Origin: Romanomermis culicivorax
Taxonomy: Eukaryota > Nematoda > Enoplea > Mermithida > Mermithidae
Reading direction: 5' to 3'
DNA: 64,000 bases
NCBI GenBank assembly: GCA_963922205.1
Contig: CAWUHX010000333.1
Span: forward strand, 271,665-335,664
Shown: piece after piece, positions 45,171 to 58,464 of the stretch
Position numbering within the stretch: position 1 is the stretch's first letter
How the letters are laid out: each line of letters begins with the position of its first letter
Notes under the pieces: model-generated
Told to the model about the DNA's origin: nothing
Database searches by the model: none
Seen by the model: only the letters and a program-made list of their open reading frames with translations
Program-made: the position numbers and the translations under genes

Positions 45171-47859
45171 ATGTCCGATAGAGAACCGTCGCCAACGTTG
45201 ATTGATAACTCAAGAAGAAAACCGGCCGTCACTTTAGCCGGCGAAAACGACGAGGACGACGACGACTATCGTTTACCCGATGATACCGTAAACACCGATT
45301 ATCGTTCTACTGTAGAAAACGAAAAAATTGCCGATAATCACCACCAACGTCCTTCGAAAAAGAAAAATCGCCAAAATCGTTCGTCCATCTCAAACAAAAA
45401 TAGTCAAGAGAATATCAAGCAAAAGGAGAAACCGCGAACGGTAACGGCCAGCGACCTCGAAAGCCAGTTAACTTGCGATGATGATAAAACGCAAAATTTA
45501 AATTTCTACAAAGTTTTTCGTTACTTCTGCGTTTTGGTAGGCATTTGGATTGCCGACGACAAATTGGACGTTGGCGCCTACGAAAGCGGTCGGCGGCGAT
45601 TTTTTCGCAGAACTATGGTTTTTCTACGTCGGATTTACACCCTATTCGTCACTAGCGTTTTTTTCGTTTGTGCTATGGGATCGATGCGGTTTTGGTTTAT
45701 TGGTGAACAGGGCTTTTCGTTGCAAAAAATCCAATGCCTGATTTTGAGCGTTTGGCTGTTGTGCGGTTTGACGAGCATGATTTTCGTACTGTATTGGCAA
45801 TTGGACGGCAAACTGCGAAGGCATAGCATTTTTTTGCTGCAGGCCACTAATCAAGAAGGGACTAAAAATTTTCGACTCCGCCTCTACATGACCAGTACGT
45901 TGATTTTTTTGACATTGGTCACTTTGATAGTCAATTTCAACATTTTCATGGCCTACCACAAAATGAACGACGAACCTTGGTCCAAAATCCCGGTGGTCAA
46001 GCGTTTGATGTTTGACCAACCTAAATCGCAATTTTTCGTAATTTTTGCACTTTTCTATTGCGCTTTTTCTTTCGTTTGCGCTTTATGCGTCTTCCACCTC
46101 ACGTGCACTGTAGACGGTTTGGAATTCAAATTTTTGAATTGGTTGATGACCCGGGAACAAAAAATGTCCCGACAAACTACGACGAAATATTTAGATAAAC
46201 ATGCTCAATTAACAAGTTTAGTATCGAGCGCTAATCAAATATTCAAATTTTACATTTTAGCCAAATTTTGTTTCTTGATGCCAAGTTTCGTATTAAATTT
46301 ATACGCTTTGATCATTTTGAAATCGTTTGCTACGACGATCGATATGTTAATTCTAATTTCGTGGTTGCTTATTTGCCTCATTACCATACTAACGTTGACA
46401 GTACCTCCGTCGATGATTCATTCTCAGGTAAGACTTTTTTGGTGAGTTCTGAATCATGCCGAACTTTGAATTTATAGCCTGGTTTTCTGAAAATGCTTGT
46501 AAATAGTGAAACTGGGGTGAAAATTCTGTTCCCAGTTTTTTTTCATCTTCTACTGAACTCTACATCATGTGGAATAGGAAATCTGACCGTTCAACTAAAC
46601 CTTAAATTTATGAGCGAAAAGTTACACAGTAAAAGTTCTAAAGACTAAAAATTGAACTTATTATTATTCTTTTCCAATCTTCAAGCCCTTGAGGAAAATA
46701 AAAAATGCGAATACACATTACATTCTACGGATGGAATTCAACGAAATCTAATGAGGATTAATACGTTATAAAAATCAACATGTGGCGCTATTCAAATGCT
46801 AAAATAGGAAAAAATGAAAAAACAGAGAAATTGGAAAACATCGATTACCAGAATTCGATGAGCAAGCGCTTGGGCAAATATAATTTTCAACATTGTGTTC
46901 ATTAAGATCGTTTTCTTGCTCCCGTATAAATATTGTAAAACCCATGACGTGTAGAAAAATTTGTAATTTACAGAGTGGTCAACAAAAAAACATTGATTCA
47001 TCGATTTTTCATTCATCGTTTTTGAGTAACTTTTACGGAATAAAAAAATATTGCTCGACTTTGATTTGAATCCCGAAGCATATGTAGCTCGTTTGATGGC
47101 ATCTAAAATCTTGGAGAACTACCGAGTTCTCTCTGACATAAGTTTTGTTCAGAGTAGTCGCTGAGGAGTGACTGTAGCTGGGAAACTATTTTCTATTTAT
47201 ATAAAACGTATAAAAAATTTAAAAAATAAAAGTAATAAAAAGTTAAATGGAAAATACGTTGATTTGTTTTTGTGAATTAGCCGAACGAATAACTGTGAAT
47301 TTTTTGTCGATTTTGATGATTTTTTTTTATTCCCCTAATCCCCTGACACTATTCTACTCAAGTACTAGAATATAAGTAAAACTGTATGAAAGTATATAGC
47401 GAAAGTTTAACCAACAAAAGTCGCAAAACATTGAAATCAAGTGTTTTCCAGTGCGATTTGCTGCTTGTTTATGTATCATATTTTTTCCTTATCGTTCATT
47501 CGTTTTTTCTAGTGTATCAGGACTTCGGAAATTCTTTACGAAAAAATTGATCTTCACGTTTTGAGCAGTGATAAACGAGTAAGCTTTGTATATACAATGT
47601 TTTCATATCTAAATCATCTATGTTGATGTTCCCTGTTCAGATTTTCAAATTAGTCACATGGTTCGTGTCGAAAACAAATAATCAACCAGGCGGGATCAAT
47701 TTCGGATGTTTTTTCTTGCTTACTTACAATTTTCTACTTTTCGTGAGTATATTAGTTTATTTTTTTATTGTTATGCACATCGCTTTTTTTAACTTTCAGC
47801 TGTTCTCTTTAATCACAATTTATTTGACCTTATTGCCTCAAATTACAATTGGACCCTGA
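45171..47859 (+). CDS. Gustatory-receptor-like 7TM protein (GUR/LITE-type)
   Basis: Four exons join in frame: 45171-46427, 47513-47578, 47641-47742, 47800-47859 (1485 nt, 494 residues, TGA stop). All junctions are GT-AG and phase 0. The first ~110 residues are polar and disordered with an acidic patch (ENDEDDDDYRLPDD). They are followed by seven hydrophobic segments at about 153-172, 187-209, 240-262, 287-312, 358-383, 389-412 and 455-488. The long polar N-terminus, the loop between segments 4 and 5 and a last segment encoded by short phase-0 3' exons fit invertebrate gustatory receptors, including nematode GUR-3/LITE-1. The canonical TYhhhhhQF motif is only loosely matched (LTYNFLLF). The ATG lies 25 nt behind a TTTCAG acceptor, suggesting trans-splicing or a 5' UTR intron. 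Ligand unknown. Confidence 0.7.
46477..46545. mobile_element. MITE family 1 fragment in 7TM intron 1
   Basis: Begins TATAGCCTGGTTTTCTGAAAATGCTTGTAAAT, matching only the left end of the family. The rest is not recognisable. Confidence 0.4.
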
Positions 47860-47895
47860 TAAAATTATTGTAATTAATTGATTTTGCCTATTAAT

Positions 47896-47901
47896 AATAA
47901 A
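47896..47901 (+). terminator. Poly(A) signal of the 7TM gene
   Basis: AATAAA 37 nt after the TGA stop, followed by T/G-rich sequence. Confidence 0.6.
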
Positions 47902-48350
47902 CGATTGTATTGTAATGAACTGTGAGGATATTTTCTTGGTCTTCTTCCTCATTTCGACATTTTTTTGTCGGGGAAACAAGAATTAAAAAATGGGCTGAAA
48001 GTTTCACTCATTATCTAAAGATTTAGATAAATTCGAATCGAGATTTTTGATAGTCGATATGGTTTAGATTCTGGGCAGAAATGTATGGATTTTAGTCGTT
48101 TTTCTATGAAAAGAATTTTATCTTCTCTACAAGCACCGTACTTAATTTAAAGTTAGTGAAAAGCAACAACAACCACGAATAAAGTATCACTACCAGGTCT
48201 ATGTAACACACACTAATGTGAAAAGCCGTTGGTTCCATTAATGGGGTGTCCATTTGATACCATACTCTGTGTGATGGCATCTTTAATTTCATATTCAGTA
48301 ATGTGGGATTTCACAACATCCCAAACCTGGAATAAATATTTTTATACCAT

Positions 48351-51300
48351 CTACACAACCTTGACCTCATTTGCATAAAATGTAACCTGTCCTTCTTTTA
48401 AGAGTTCGACAACAGTGGCAATATCATCGGATAAATATCTGTCTTTGTCCAAAAACCTGAAATTGTGAAAAAAGCTTTCAGTCTGTTTTTCTTGAAATGC
48501 TTCTAAATAATAAAAGTAGAAAGCAAGTAGTATTTCAGATTTTCACGATTTTCTAATGAACAATATTCGATATAGGTCTGAAAATTTCTGAGCATACTAA
48601 TCTCACCTTTAACAATTTTTCGAGTGAAAAATTTTACGGTAAAAACTCTGTGTAAACTATTTTGACGGCAGTACTGAATTGTGTCACTTTTCTATTTGGA
48701 AGCATTTAATAAAAAACAGACTATAGAGTAGGTGCAATATTACAGTATTCTTTTGTAAAATGCATTGAAAACCGGCAAGCATCAAACCTGTCCTCAAAAT
48801 TGTTTAAACCGATTCGTACCGACACAACAATTTTTCACTCAAATTGTTACACGTTATTTGAGTATCATCACAAATTTCGAGTCCTATTTACTTACGGTAT
48901 CTGCTTCCGAACAAGATCGTATACTTTGTGTAATATTGGAGTAGTGGTCAACGGTTTTAGGAAGTCCAAGGCTTGGCAAACGCATAGCAGCTCGATAGCC
49001 AAAACTATAGAATAGAGCAAATGGGTAAACACTGTGACTTTTCAAATTTTTTTCGGAAGAACTGAATTCAGCTACAACGAAGATGAAAAAATGAAATATC
49101 ACATTAAAAACGAAAGCCACAAACAATGTAATGGTTTTCAAACACTTACACTATTGTGATTCTTCTCCCAAAACTTGAAACTTTTTGACAATGAAAGTTC
49201 AGAATTTCACAAATAAATGAGCAAGATACAGTTTTCCTTTTCGTCCAAAAAGCGAGTCTCGAATCCGTTTCGTTTAGTCTCGCTTTTTATGTGTGTGTGT
49301 GTTTCCCTTTTGTTCCTGTTCAAAAAATTTACCTTGTTCAACATTTTCGAGGACGGATAAGGCTTTCCTCGCTGCAAAAGTGGCCATGGCCACGTGATCT
49401 TCTTGACCGGCACTGGTAGGTATACTGTCTACGGTGGATGGATGGCACAATACTTTATTTTCGGATACTGAAAAATAACATCTCCGACACCATGAAATCG
49501 TAAGAAACCAAAACCACAATACATACCGGTATAGCTGCTTATGCTGTCAATTATCATGTATCTATAGTCTGTTTTTTATACAATGCTAATACAGTAAAAA
49601 TTAAAAAGTAAGTGCTGTCTTTAAAATCGTTTGCATGGAGCTTATACCGTGGACTTTTTCTCCAGATTGCTGGAGAGTTAGCCGAGTTAACTTGCAAATT
49701 TTCGACTCTATATTACGTATTTTGAGGAAAACAAACAGTATCATGTTCATGAATTTTCTTCGCTGGGTACATTATAATCGATCGTGAATGAGCTTCTAAA
49801 TGATTGATTCCTACAACTGATGTTTCGTGACAATGCTATGTTAGTATGTTCACATCAACGTTAACGGTCATGTAAGTCCACAAGGATATTTTCAAGCATG
49901 GTTCCAAGGCATTTCATATAAAAGTTTTGGTCATATAAGAGCGAATTAGTACAAAAATGATATTTTACAGTAAATCTCGTTCTAAAATATACTTGAAGGT
50001 CGTCAATCGCGATAAAATTTCGTTACCTAAAGCCGCCGCCGTCACTTGTATCATCATAAAGCCAGAATTTAGACCTCCGCCTTCGACCAGGAACGGCGGC
50101 AAGCCGCCGCTCAAATCTAGAAAAAAAATTACGCACAAATTTCTGTATTTTTAAAGTACGAAAATCCCCAACCAACCTTTATTCAACAATCTTTCCAACC
50201 TTCGTTCGCTTATTTGAGCCAATTCATGGACTCCGATGGCCAAATAATCCAAGGCTTTGCCGGGATATTCGCCGTGAAAATTGCCGTTCGAGAGGACGAG
50301 TTCTCGGTCTTCGAAAATCAACTAGAAAGAAAAAAGATACAAAACACGAGTAGTTACAGTTTTAGGAAACAGCAGGATCAATTAAAACATATGAATTGGA
50401 CGCAAAAAGTCAACGTAATTTGGAGCGATCTCAATGAGATTTATCGACTGATACTCTGATTTTGGATAAGAATTCCTGAATCGATCACCGATGCATGGCT
50501 TACTGGATTATCAGTGGCACTGTTGATCTCTGTGGCGATTATATTTTTGGCGAATTCGATGGTATCATGCACAATACCGTGTACTTGGGGTATACATCTC
50601 AGTGAATAACTGTCTTGTACCTTCTGGCATGCCTTGTGACTTTCTGTAAAGAACGGGGAGGTATTTAATACAGTCATCAGGACAATCTCGGAAGATTCCA
50701 TAGTACCTGATATTGAGGAAGAGTTTTGAGATGTCAGCAAAGCCCTCAGTCTCGCAGCGACTTTCGATTGACCAGTATGAGGCCTCGTTTGGTGGATGAC
50801 TAAAAGATATGCAAATGAGGCAAGTGAACTATTCTACAGCGCGCGAGTAATAATGCTGCAGAAAATTTCAAAACTATACTTGTAAATCACTTACTCTTAT
50901 CGAAACATTTACTCGAACCCTTCAACGCTTCCAAAGTCATAGCCGATATGACGTCAGCCTGTTTGGCCGCCATCTCGGCCCTTTGGACGGCTTCGGCGCC
51001 CAAAGCCACGATCAGTTGAGTACCGTTGATCAAGGTGATGCCCTCCTTGGCGCGCAAATTTATGGGCTTCAAACCGTGCGACTCGAGGACGACTTTGGCG
51101 GACGCCCAACCCGTTTCGGGACTCCACATTTTCCCTTCGCCCAACAAACCCAACGTTAAATGGGCAAGGGGCGCAAGGTCGCCACTGCAACCCACCGAAC
51201 CTTTTTCCGGGATCCAAGAGACGCAAAAGGCTTGAAAAAGGAAGAAGATGGGCGGTGGATTTTTCCATACCATGTTGAAATCACTTTACTTCCATGTGGT

Positions 51301-54300
51301 AAATTTCATGCATATTTGATTGTTCTACAAGACGTCTTCATCAGAATTATCAATGGTCTGGTTCCAAAAATTTCAAAAACTTCAATGTAGATTTCGCAAG
51401 CGTATGAATATTGCACCCAATATTGTGCCAAATTTAGGCTGTTTCAGAAGAATTTTTACAGCATGATCCATAAAACTTCAACTTTGAAAACTAAAATAGA
51501 AAACTAAAACTATTGGGATCGCTTTTTGACGTTTCTGTGCAGTCTTGGGCACACATGCACAGCATGGCAATTCTACTGGGAGTCAGACAGGACAGAGGGT
51601 GGGATAGAAATCTTTTTTCTTTCTTGATAACCAAACGAAACGTTTTCCAACATACAAGCAGCAACATCTTCCATCTATATTAGTCAAATATGTGGAACTT
51701 TTTGCTTGGTCAGCACTTGTGAAAGTTTTCGAATTAAGTATGATTTGGTCAGAAAATTCGTTAACCTACGGCGTAATTATGACGTCTTTCTTTTTTCCTC
51801 ATTTTCCTTCGTCATCTTCTCGATCATTGCTGGGAGGGATAAAATCTGCTGGGGATCAGCAAGAATCTGCTGAGGGTCAATCAAAATCTATTGGGCGTCC
51901 AGTCTTCCCAACCCCCCCATGTGCATGTATGGTCTTTGGAAGAAATAAAAACGAGAATAGGGATCAGCAAACGTCGAATCACGAGGGATTTCTCATTGCA
52001 TCAAAAAATCCTATAGTAATTCATTTCTTGCCGGCGTTATATCAATAACGTTATCGTTACTTACAGTTAAAAGCGTCGATCATTTGTTGCAAAACTCCCA
52101 ACGAAACGCCGCTGTGACCTTTAGCCAAAACGTTGATCCTCAAGGCCAACAACATTCGGGCTCGGTTGGGGTTCAAAGGTTGGCCGACGCCCACACAATG
52201 AGACCGGATAATGTTTAACTGCAGGTCATTCGACTGATGAGTGGATATTTTGATCGAAGCGAAATTCCCTACGCCGGTTGTAACGGCGTAGACTACTAGA
52301 AAATGGGGTTATTTTGGAATCGGAATCGGTTAGAAAATATTACACTCAAATTATTAAATAAAAATTTTAAGAATCCTGAAACCCTTCAGATGCCGAAGGA
52401 GTATAATTTACTGTGATAGATTTTGAAAGTCACTTTTTTCTAAATTTGCGAATTGGGTGATTTCTACGTTCTGTCGAAGCCGTGATTTCTATAAATTATT
52501 ATTCAAATCGATATTTTTGGTGTCATACAAAAAATCATGGTGCAATTTAGGCGTAACGAATATTTTTTTACGCATCCTACTATAGGAAAGTGCAACTGAA
52601 ACGCTCATGTTTGTGTTTTCGAACAAATAATAGATTAATCAATTTTTCATCTAATTTTTAAAATCTTCAGTTTTTCTCACATATTGTTTATAATTAGTAG
52701 TGCGTCAGACTCTTTCGTTCGACCAAGTAGTTGTAGATTTTCTCGGAACGAATATAATTAAGAACCTGTTTCGTTTCCGAACCGAATTCTTACTTTCTCG
52801 TCATGTTCTATTTATAAATTTGTTTTTGGTTTATTTTTCTTCATAGTTTTATCGTTTTCATTTTTTCTCATGATTACTTCTTCCCGGAAATACGCAGGGT
52901 TAAAACAAATAAATGTGTTTTAATCAGCTATTCGAAGTACGAAAATAACCATAAAGTTAAGATCTTTTGAGAGGAACGCATGATTTTTTCTACTCATTTC
53001 GAGTATGAAAAGTTGTCCTTGAAATTGACCGCCTGAGGGATTGTACTGTAGTAACCAGAGTAGATATCAAAACATGATTTATTATGTTCAGTGTCAAAGC
53101 CTCTAGAATGCAATATGTAACAGTAGTTTAGAGGGAGCATGTAATTTTTTTTATCATTTTTGACAGATTTTGAAACAAATAAGGAGGAAAACGCAACTAT
53201 AAACTAATTTTGAAACAAAATCAATGATGGCCGCAGTGATTAGGTCCTGTTTTTTCCGATCCGAATGTCAAACAAATCTTGACAGAAATCTATAAATTTC
53301 GAAAAACTACAGAATTATTTGAAAACTTTGTGCATAACTAAGATACATTCGAGAAAATGAAATTCAGCTAAACTAATTTTGATTGTTTATAATGCAAATA
53401 ACAATATCAGAAGCAGCATCATACGAACAACTCTGAATCTGCAAGAGCTAATGTAATAAACTTCCCATGAAAAGTTGCAACAGTTAAGCAACCATGAGGA
53501 ACGAAGCTTGAAAGTTCAAGTACTAGACTTTTCTGAAAGTGGTTTTTGTGGGCCACCCTAACATTCCCACACTGCTCCGTTACGTGTAATTGGAAAGGGG
53601 ATAAGTTCCATAGGAACCCTTCATGAATCCTCGGCCATATGGCTAGCGTATGGTGACCCTTAAATAGCCAAGGGCAAGCGATAGAAACCCTATCAAACCA
53701 TAAGCTAAAGAGTGTGTTTCTGGGTAGAAAATATTCATTTTTGAACAAATATGTCACAAATTCCAATATTTTCTGATGAATACGAATTCATATGATTTTC
53801 AGAAAACAATTACTATTTTCGAACCATTTGTCGAACTTTTTGCGAAAAAATTGGAAATTTATGCATAGCATTTTTTGAAAATATGTATTTTTCGAAAAAA
53901 TAGATGTGCATGAAACTTTTGAGACCATAGGCCAAATTAAGACAGATTTATCTTGCTATTGAAATCTTTTAATAGAAATGTTTCTTAGTGTTCAAATGAT
54001 ATATTTTCCTATCAAGTTTGTTCGCTAAAGAATTTTCTCGACATAATTTCTATGTGAGATGATTTTACGAAGCTCACCTCGGTTTTCGTCTATGATCCTA
54101 TTTACAAAACCTCTGGCCTTTTCGACTTTTTGTTCCGCATCTTGAGAGAGCTAAAAATTAGAAAATACAAAAGTCGAAAGTCTTCTAAAAATCATCTATT
54201 CTCACTTCAAGTTTGTATTGTCCAAGACCACATCCGACCAACTGCTCAATGCTCAAATTTTCGCCATTGATCTCTAGAACCTATGGATTAAGTGTTCAGT

Positions 54301-54388
54301 AAACTTCCGAACTCAAAATTCCATGTTCATCCTACGAACCTGTTTCATAATTTTCGGGAGAATAATACAGTAATCAACACGTTTTTCG
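48351..54388 (-). CDS. HAL: Histidine ammonia-lyase (5' exons incomplete)
   Basis: Deaminates L-histidine to urocanate and ammonia, the first step of histidine breakdown in the cytosol. Twelve exons join in phase from high to low: 54388-54340, 54280-54206, 54150-54078, 52295-52065, 51230-50895, 50799-50707, 50643-50504, 50321-50177, 50116-50027, 49467-49333, 49004-48896, 48456-48351 (TAG). That gives about 526 residues; the usual ~120 N-terminal residues are not assigned. Signatures are [12 protein letters not shown] (catalytic Tyr), [17 protein letters not shown], the cofactor loop [48 protein letters not shown] and GQEDHVAM (catalytic Glu). The cofactor triad reads Cys-Ser-Gly where bacterial enzymes have Ala-Ser-Gly. 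Donors are mostly GTAAG; the one after 50177 is GTTGGT. Introns host a MITE family 2 copy and a family 1 copy. The enzyme appears intact. Confidence 0.93.
48478..48726. mobile_element. MITE family 1 copy in HAL intron
   Basis: Complete copy, TCAGTCTGTTTTTCTTGAAA to AAAAAACAGACTATAG, lying 22 nt from the acceptor of the last HAL exon. It carries the landmark GCAAGTAGTATTTCAGATTT. Confidence 0.85.
49561..49745. mobile_element. MITE family 1 copy, partial, in HAL intron
   Basis: Left end CTATAGTCTGTTTTTTATAC and the middle part TAAAATCGTTTGCATGGAGC are present; the right end is diverged. Confidence 0.5.
51553..51932 (+). mobile_element. MITE family 2 copy in HAL intron
   Basis: Starts ATGCACAGCATGGCAATTCT and ends CCATGTGCATGTATGG. 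Homologous throughout to 22336-22736. It lies in the HAL intron between the exons at 52065 and 51230. Confidence 0.75.
52296..54077. other. Longest HAL intron, 1.8 kb
   Basis: AT-rich. The 115-codon minus frame at 53419-53766 has no domain. It contains GGCCATATGGCTAGC, similar to words near 26255-26310, which suggests old repeat sequence. Confidence 0.4.
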
Positions 54389-54774
54389 CTGTATGTAACG
54401 TGGAAATATAGAAAGTATAAAATCAGTATTAGAGCACAAGTAGTGAAAATCAAGCCATGGATAAACACGACGTACTTCTAAGAACTGGTTAAACATAACT
54501 AATGAATGTAACTAGCGATCAAGTTTCCTAGGTCACGCGATTTCCGTAAAAAACACGTGCTTTTGTTTATAATCGCTTTTGTCGCTGTTCAACAGTATCA
54601 ATTTTGATTGGTTAAAAAATGAACGGACTATAAATCAAATCTTGATGATTTGCAAAAGTTCATGCACCACTTCATGACTGAATGACCAGCTTCTCAACAG
54701 CTCAAGCGTATTCAGTCGTTCCTTGTCCTTGAAATATTATTTTTGAGAATGAATCACAAATTTGATCCATGACT

Positions 54775-55225
54775 GTTTTACTATAAAATGCGTGTAAATT
54801 GGAAAATGGACGAAAATTGGTACTGTTGCCGAAATCATTTGAACAGAGATTTTACTGCAGACTTTTTCGCTCAAAAAGTAGCTGAAGATTGGTGAGTAGC
54901 ATAGTTTTTTTTGTACTTTACAAACTTTTTGGCTTGAGTATAAACAAAAATTTAGGCCTTGTTTGTACCAGTATAAACAATTCTCTGATATGAAAATTTA
55001 ATTTGATGTATCAATCACAGTGTAATCAATGAAGTACAAACGAATTTTAGACCGTCGTTTGTACCAGTATAAATGGGTCGAGTACGAAAAAAACAGTGGT
55101 GAGTCGCCCACAAATTTCGAGTCCTATGTGACGTGTGGTTTAACCGAGAATCGTTGGAATATATAATGGTACTTGCTTTTTAGTTTTGTTATTTGCAAGC
55201 ATTTCAAGAAAAACAGACTGTAGAG
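54775..55225. mobile_element. MITE family 1 copy with a GTAC-word insertion
   Basis: Outer ends ACTGTTTTACTATAAAATGC and AAGAAAAACAGACTGTAG. Interrupted by 54899-55097, which is flanked by GGTGAGTA and GGTGAGTC (8 bp). Confidence 0.75.
54899..55097. mobile_element. Small hAT-like element, GTAC word
   Basis: 199 bp between GGTGAGTA (54891-54898) and GGTGAGTC (55098-55105). Ends AGTTTTTTTTGTAC and GTACGAAAAAAACAGT. Internal TTTGTACCAGTATAAA twice and AAGTACAAACGAA. Same T-run design as elements A and B. Confidence 0.75.
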
Positions 55226-55668
55226 CCTTAAGCAGTAGTACTCAAACACTTGAATTTTATTAAAGGAATTGTGATAAATTTCGAATACTAATTTTCTATG
55301 CAAGAGATTTTGGCGTGAAAAATATATTTTCTATTAGAAACGTGATATGCATAATGTTCCTGTACAATGCATCCATGCGTGAAATATTGAACGGCAAGAA
55401 TTCCGCTGCTGACGACACTCTTAAAACGAATAAACCAACACTTTTTTTAAGTCGAAGTTGCACAAAACACATTGCCATCGTTCAAGGAAAAAAAGATAAA
55501 AAACACAACAGGAGGTTAAAATATAAACAAAATCATCAGGTTTCTTAAAACTAGAATGAACAGACACATCGTAATGAAAACTTACTCCAAATAGGAAATT
55601 TATTCTAAACATAGTAGAGAAACTTTTCGTGAACCTGTTCTTTGGTGCGTCGATAAAATTTTGATATT

Positions 55669-55892
55669 CGTTTGCTTTCTTGAAATGCTACCGAATTATA
55701 AAAGTGGAAAGCAGGCACTACTTCATATTGATAAGCCATATATCATGTAGGACTGAAAATTTGTGAGCATCCTCGGTCAACTATTAACAATTTTCTGAGT
55801 GAAAAATCTTAGTGTTGAAACATTGCGAAAACGATTTTGACAACAATATCAGTTTTTGTCACTTTTCAATTAGGAAGTATTCTACAGAAACA
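55669..55892. mobile_element. MITE family 1 copy, diverged
   Basis: Contains CTTTCTTGAAATGCTACC, AAAAGTGGAAAGCAGG, CATGTAGGACTGAAAATTTG and TTGTCACTTTTCAATT. Right end AGAAACAATCTATAA. Confidence 0.65.
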
Positions 55893-56154
55893 ATCTATAA
55901 TTCCATGGATGCAGAGATTTTTGGCGCTTGATCAAATAAGAAGTTCTCATCATTTAACCCTCATAAAATTCGTGGTGACTATGCTTGTACTTTTGCTCAG
56001 GCAGTACACTTGAAAAAAATTCCAATTAATTTTAAAACGAGACGTCTTTTTCAGAAGTGTGCTTATTCCCGACAGTGCAGAAATCCACACAGAAATTTGC
56101 ATAAACGTGAACAGGCTCAGTATCATGGAAAAATTTGACATAAGCCATGACTTC

Positions 56155-57632
56155 AAGAACGGAAGTCAAAAGCGCAGCTTTTTTCAAAAGAGCAGCGGGT
56201 TCAAAAGCGGAGCAAGTGTATAGTGATTAGGCAGTCTTTTTGTTTTTAGTTCGTTTTGTTCTTATTAGTTCATGATACAGGGTGTCTTTAAAACGACTTA
56301 TTAACGTCATAAATATAAAAGCTTGTGAAAATTCTTGTGCATCTCTATATAGGACGTGGTTTTGTCCCGGGGGCGCTTTTTTAAACGATATTTTTTCAAT
56401 ACTTCTTTACAGGCTTTAAAGACCCTTCTTGCATGGAATGTCACAAAATTTACGACGAAATTAAGGTGTATAATTATTCAGAAAAAGATGTTGAATAATG
56501 AAACGGAAAAGAAAGAGCAAAGAGATGGTGAAATGAAACAGAAATAAGGCTAGATGGAATATTTATGTAATTGAATTCTACCTAGTATTATATCTCATTA
56601 ATTTTAAAATGATCGATGCTGCGATCCCATGAAACTAAGTTCAACACAGAAAAACTAGTAAGGCCTATTACTGTAATGAACAAAGAAAATATTTCGTTTA
56701 TGAGCGGTTAACAGAACAGTTGGAAGTTTCATCCCATAACCTCGTTAAGTGATCAAAATTTATCGAGTAACACCCAGGTGTCAAGCATAATTTTATGGAA
56801 ATCAAAAACTGATAAGAAGCGTGGTCTTTCTATGATTTTGGCGTTCCCATTGTCATGAAGAAATTTAGCGTTCTTCTACAGTACAATCTTTACACTCCGT
56901 GGAAATTGTGTGTCAAATTGAACCTACTTTTTCTGGTTCTCGCTGCGTCCATCATTTCAAAGTAAATAGACTATAGTCTTCCTTTACTACATTCATTTTT
57001 AAATGATCGATGTGATGATGTCGAAGCCAAAGTTCTATTCAAAATTATGTAAGGCTATATGGCTATATTCCATAAAGTTTTCCTTATGGGACAGAGTTCT
57101 TGATGATCACTCTTTCCAATCATTCCAAGATTATCGAAATTGATCTCCTGATCTCTAGTAAAGCTGCGATTGCCGAAACTCTGTTTTTTGCACCGATTTC
57201 AAAAGGAATAGAGTATAGTCATTTTAAAGCACAGTATACTTTCACAAAATTTAAGTGACTACTCAAAAATTCAGTTCGAAAAAGCTGAGGTTAATTTGCA
57301 TAAAGTTATATATGTATCAAATTTTGGAATCACGATAGACGCAAAAAACTTTTTCCATTTTAATGAGATGCGTTCATTTGTGTTTGATATTTGAAAACTC
57401 TATAGCTATTATATATGTACGAGTATCATTGAACATGTGGTTTTGTCAAGTCAATGAAAACTGAATAATCTTTTTTTCTGGAGAATATGAAAATTTATAA
57501 CTGGCTGGGCTTTTGAAACACTTTTCCATCATTGGCTGCGCTTTTGAACATTTTAGCACTAGGGTATAGCCAGCACTGCTGCGCTTTTGAGACTTTTGCT
57601 GCGCTTTTGAACCCGCTACGCTTTGGACCCTA
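56155..57632. mobile_element. Foldback element with GCTGCGCTTTTGA word arrays
   Basis: The left end has TCAAAAGCGCAGC, TTCAAAAGAGCAGC and TTCAAAAGCGGAGC. The right end has four to five inverted copies (GGCTGCGCTTTTGAAC, GCTGCGCTTTTGAG and others) from 57510 to 57625. The minus frame 57446-57670 is generated by the array. The interior has no gene. Confidence 0.65.
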
Positions 57633-58329
57633 CCCGTCTTCAAAACCGTTTCCGCGAATTTTTCATTCAAAATCTGTCTGGTGAAGAGGTGGTTCGACTG
57701 ACATTTTCTATATTATCAGAAAACAGCGAAAAAGCAAAGTAGTACACACCAGGAGATTCTATGAATTACAAGCCTTTTGAGGAAAAAAAACAGAATATAA
57801 ATAAATAATTTCGACGTGTCGATCTTCGGGCCTGAATTTTTCCACAATTATGACAGATTTGCGAAAACGCCCATGTATGCCTTTTCTAGCTCCAAACGTG
57901 ATCTCGTCATATATCTAAAATTTTCAGGTATGACCAATTTTTCTCAGTTTATCTTTCAAGATAAAGCGGAACAGATAATATATCGAATATTTAACTACAA
58001 CAATCCAACTTTTTGCTGATATTACAGAAATATAGAAATGAAAAAGGAAATTGTTGAAAAAAATTCAAGGAATTCTCAAAGTCATCTATCGTTAGGAACC
58101 CAATCAGGAGATTTCGACATTTATGTGAAATTTGATGTGAATTTAGTGTTCGGGCTTAAATGATTAGTGTGACTCTTTTCAAAGTGCTGTAGGCCTCTAT
58201 AATACGATGGCTTTACTCCTAACTCATACCCCAAAATCATACTTGGATGCATTGGATGATTTTTGTCTGGTCATGCCTTGCCATTACGCTTTGCTTTGTT
58301 AAGTATGCCGAAAGAAAAGCAAACATTAC

Positions 58330-58464
58330 CTTTGGAACTGTGTCATCTTGACCGCCATTCGTCATTGACCCAATTTTACAGGAATTCGAACCGGAAGTAG
58401 CTGTGAAAATTTTCGCATTTCTATCAAATGCGTTTGATGACGCTGCACGAAAAGCGCAAGACAT
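58330..58464 (-). CDS. Candidate first exon (possibly HAL or a separate gene)
   Basis: ATG one base behind a TTTTTTCAG acceptor, then 45 open codons (MSCAFRAASSNAFDRNAK..) ending at a GTAATG donor in phase 0. This is the classic arrangement of a trans-spliced nematode first exon. It lies about 4 kb upstream of the first assigned HAL exon on the same strand, and HAL lacks its N-terminus, so it may belong there. The intervening exons were not found. Confidence 0.4.

Noticed and set aside
57446..57670. Minus-strand frame with repeated KAQQKSQK-like words
   Set aside because: Generated by the GCTGCGCTTTTGA array of a foldback element.
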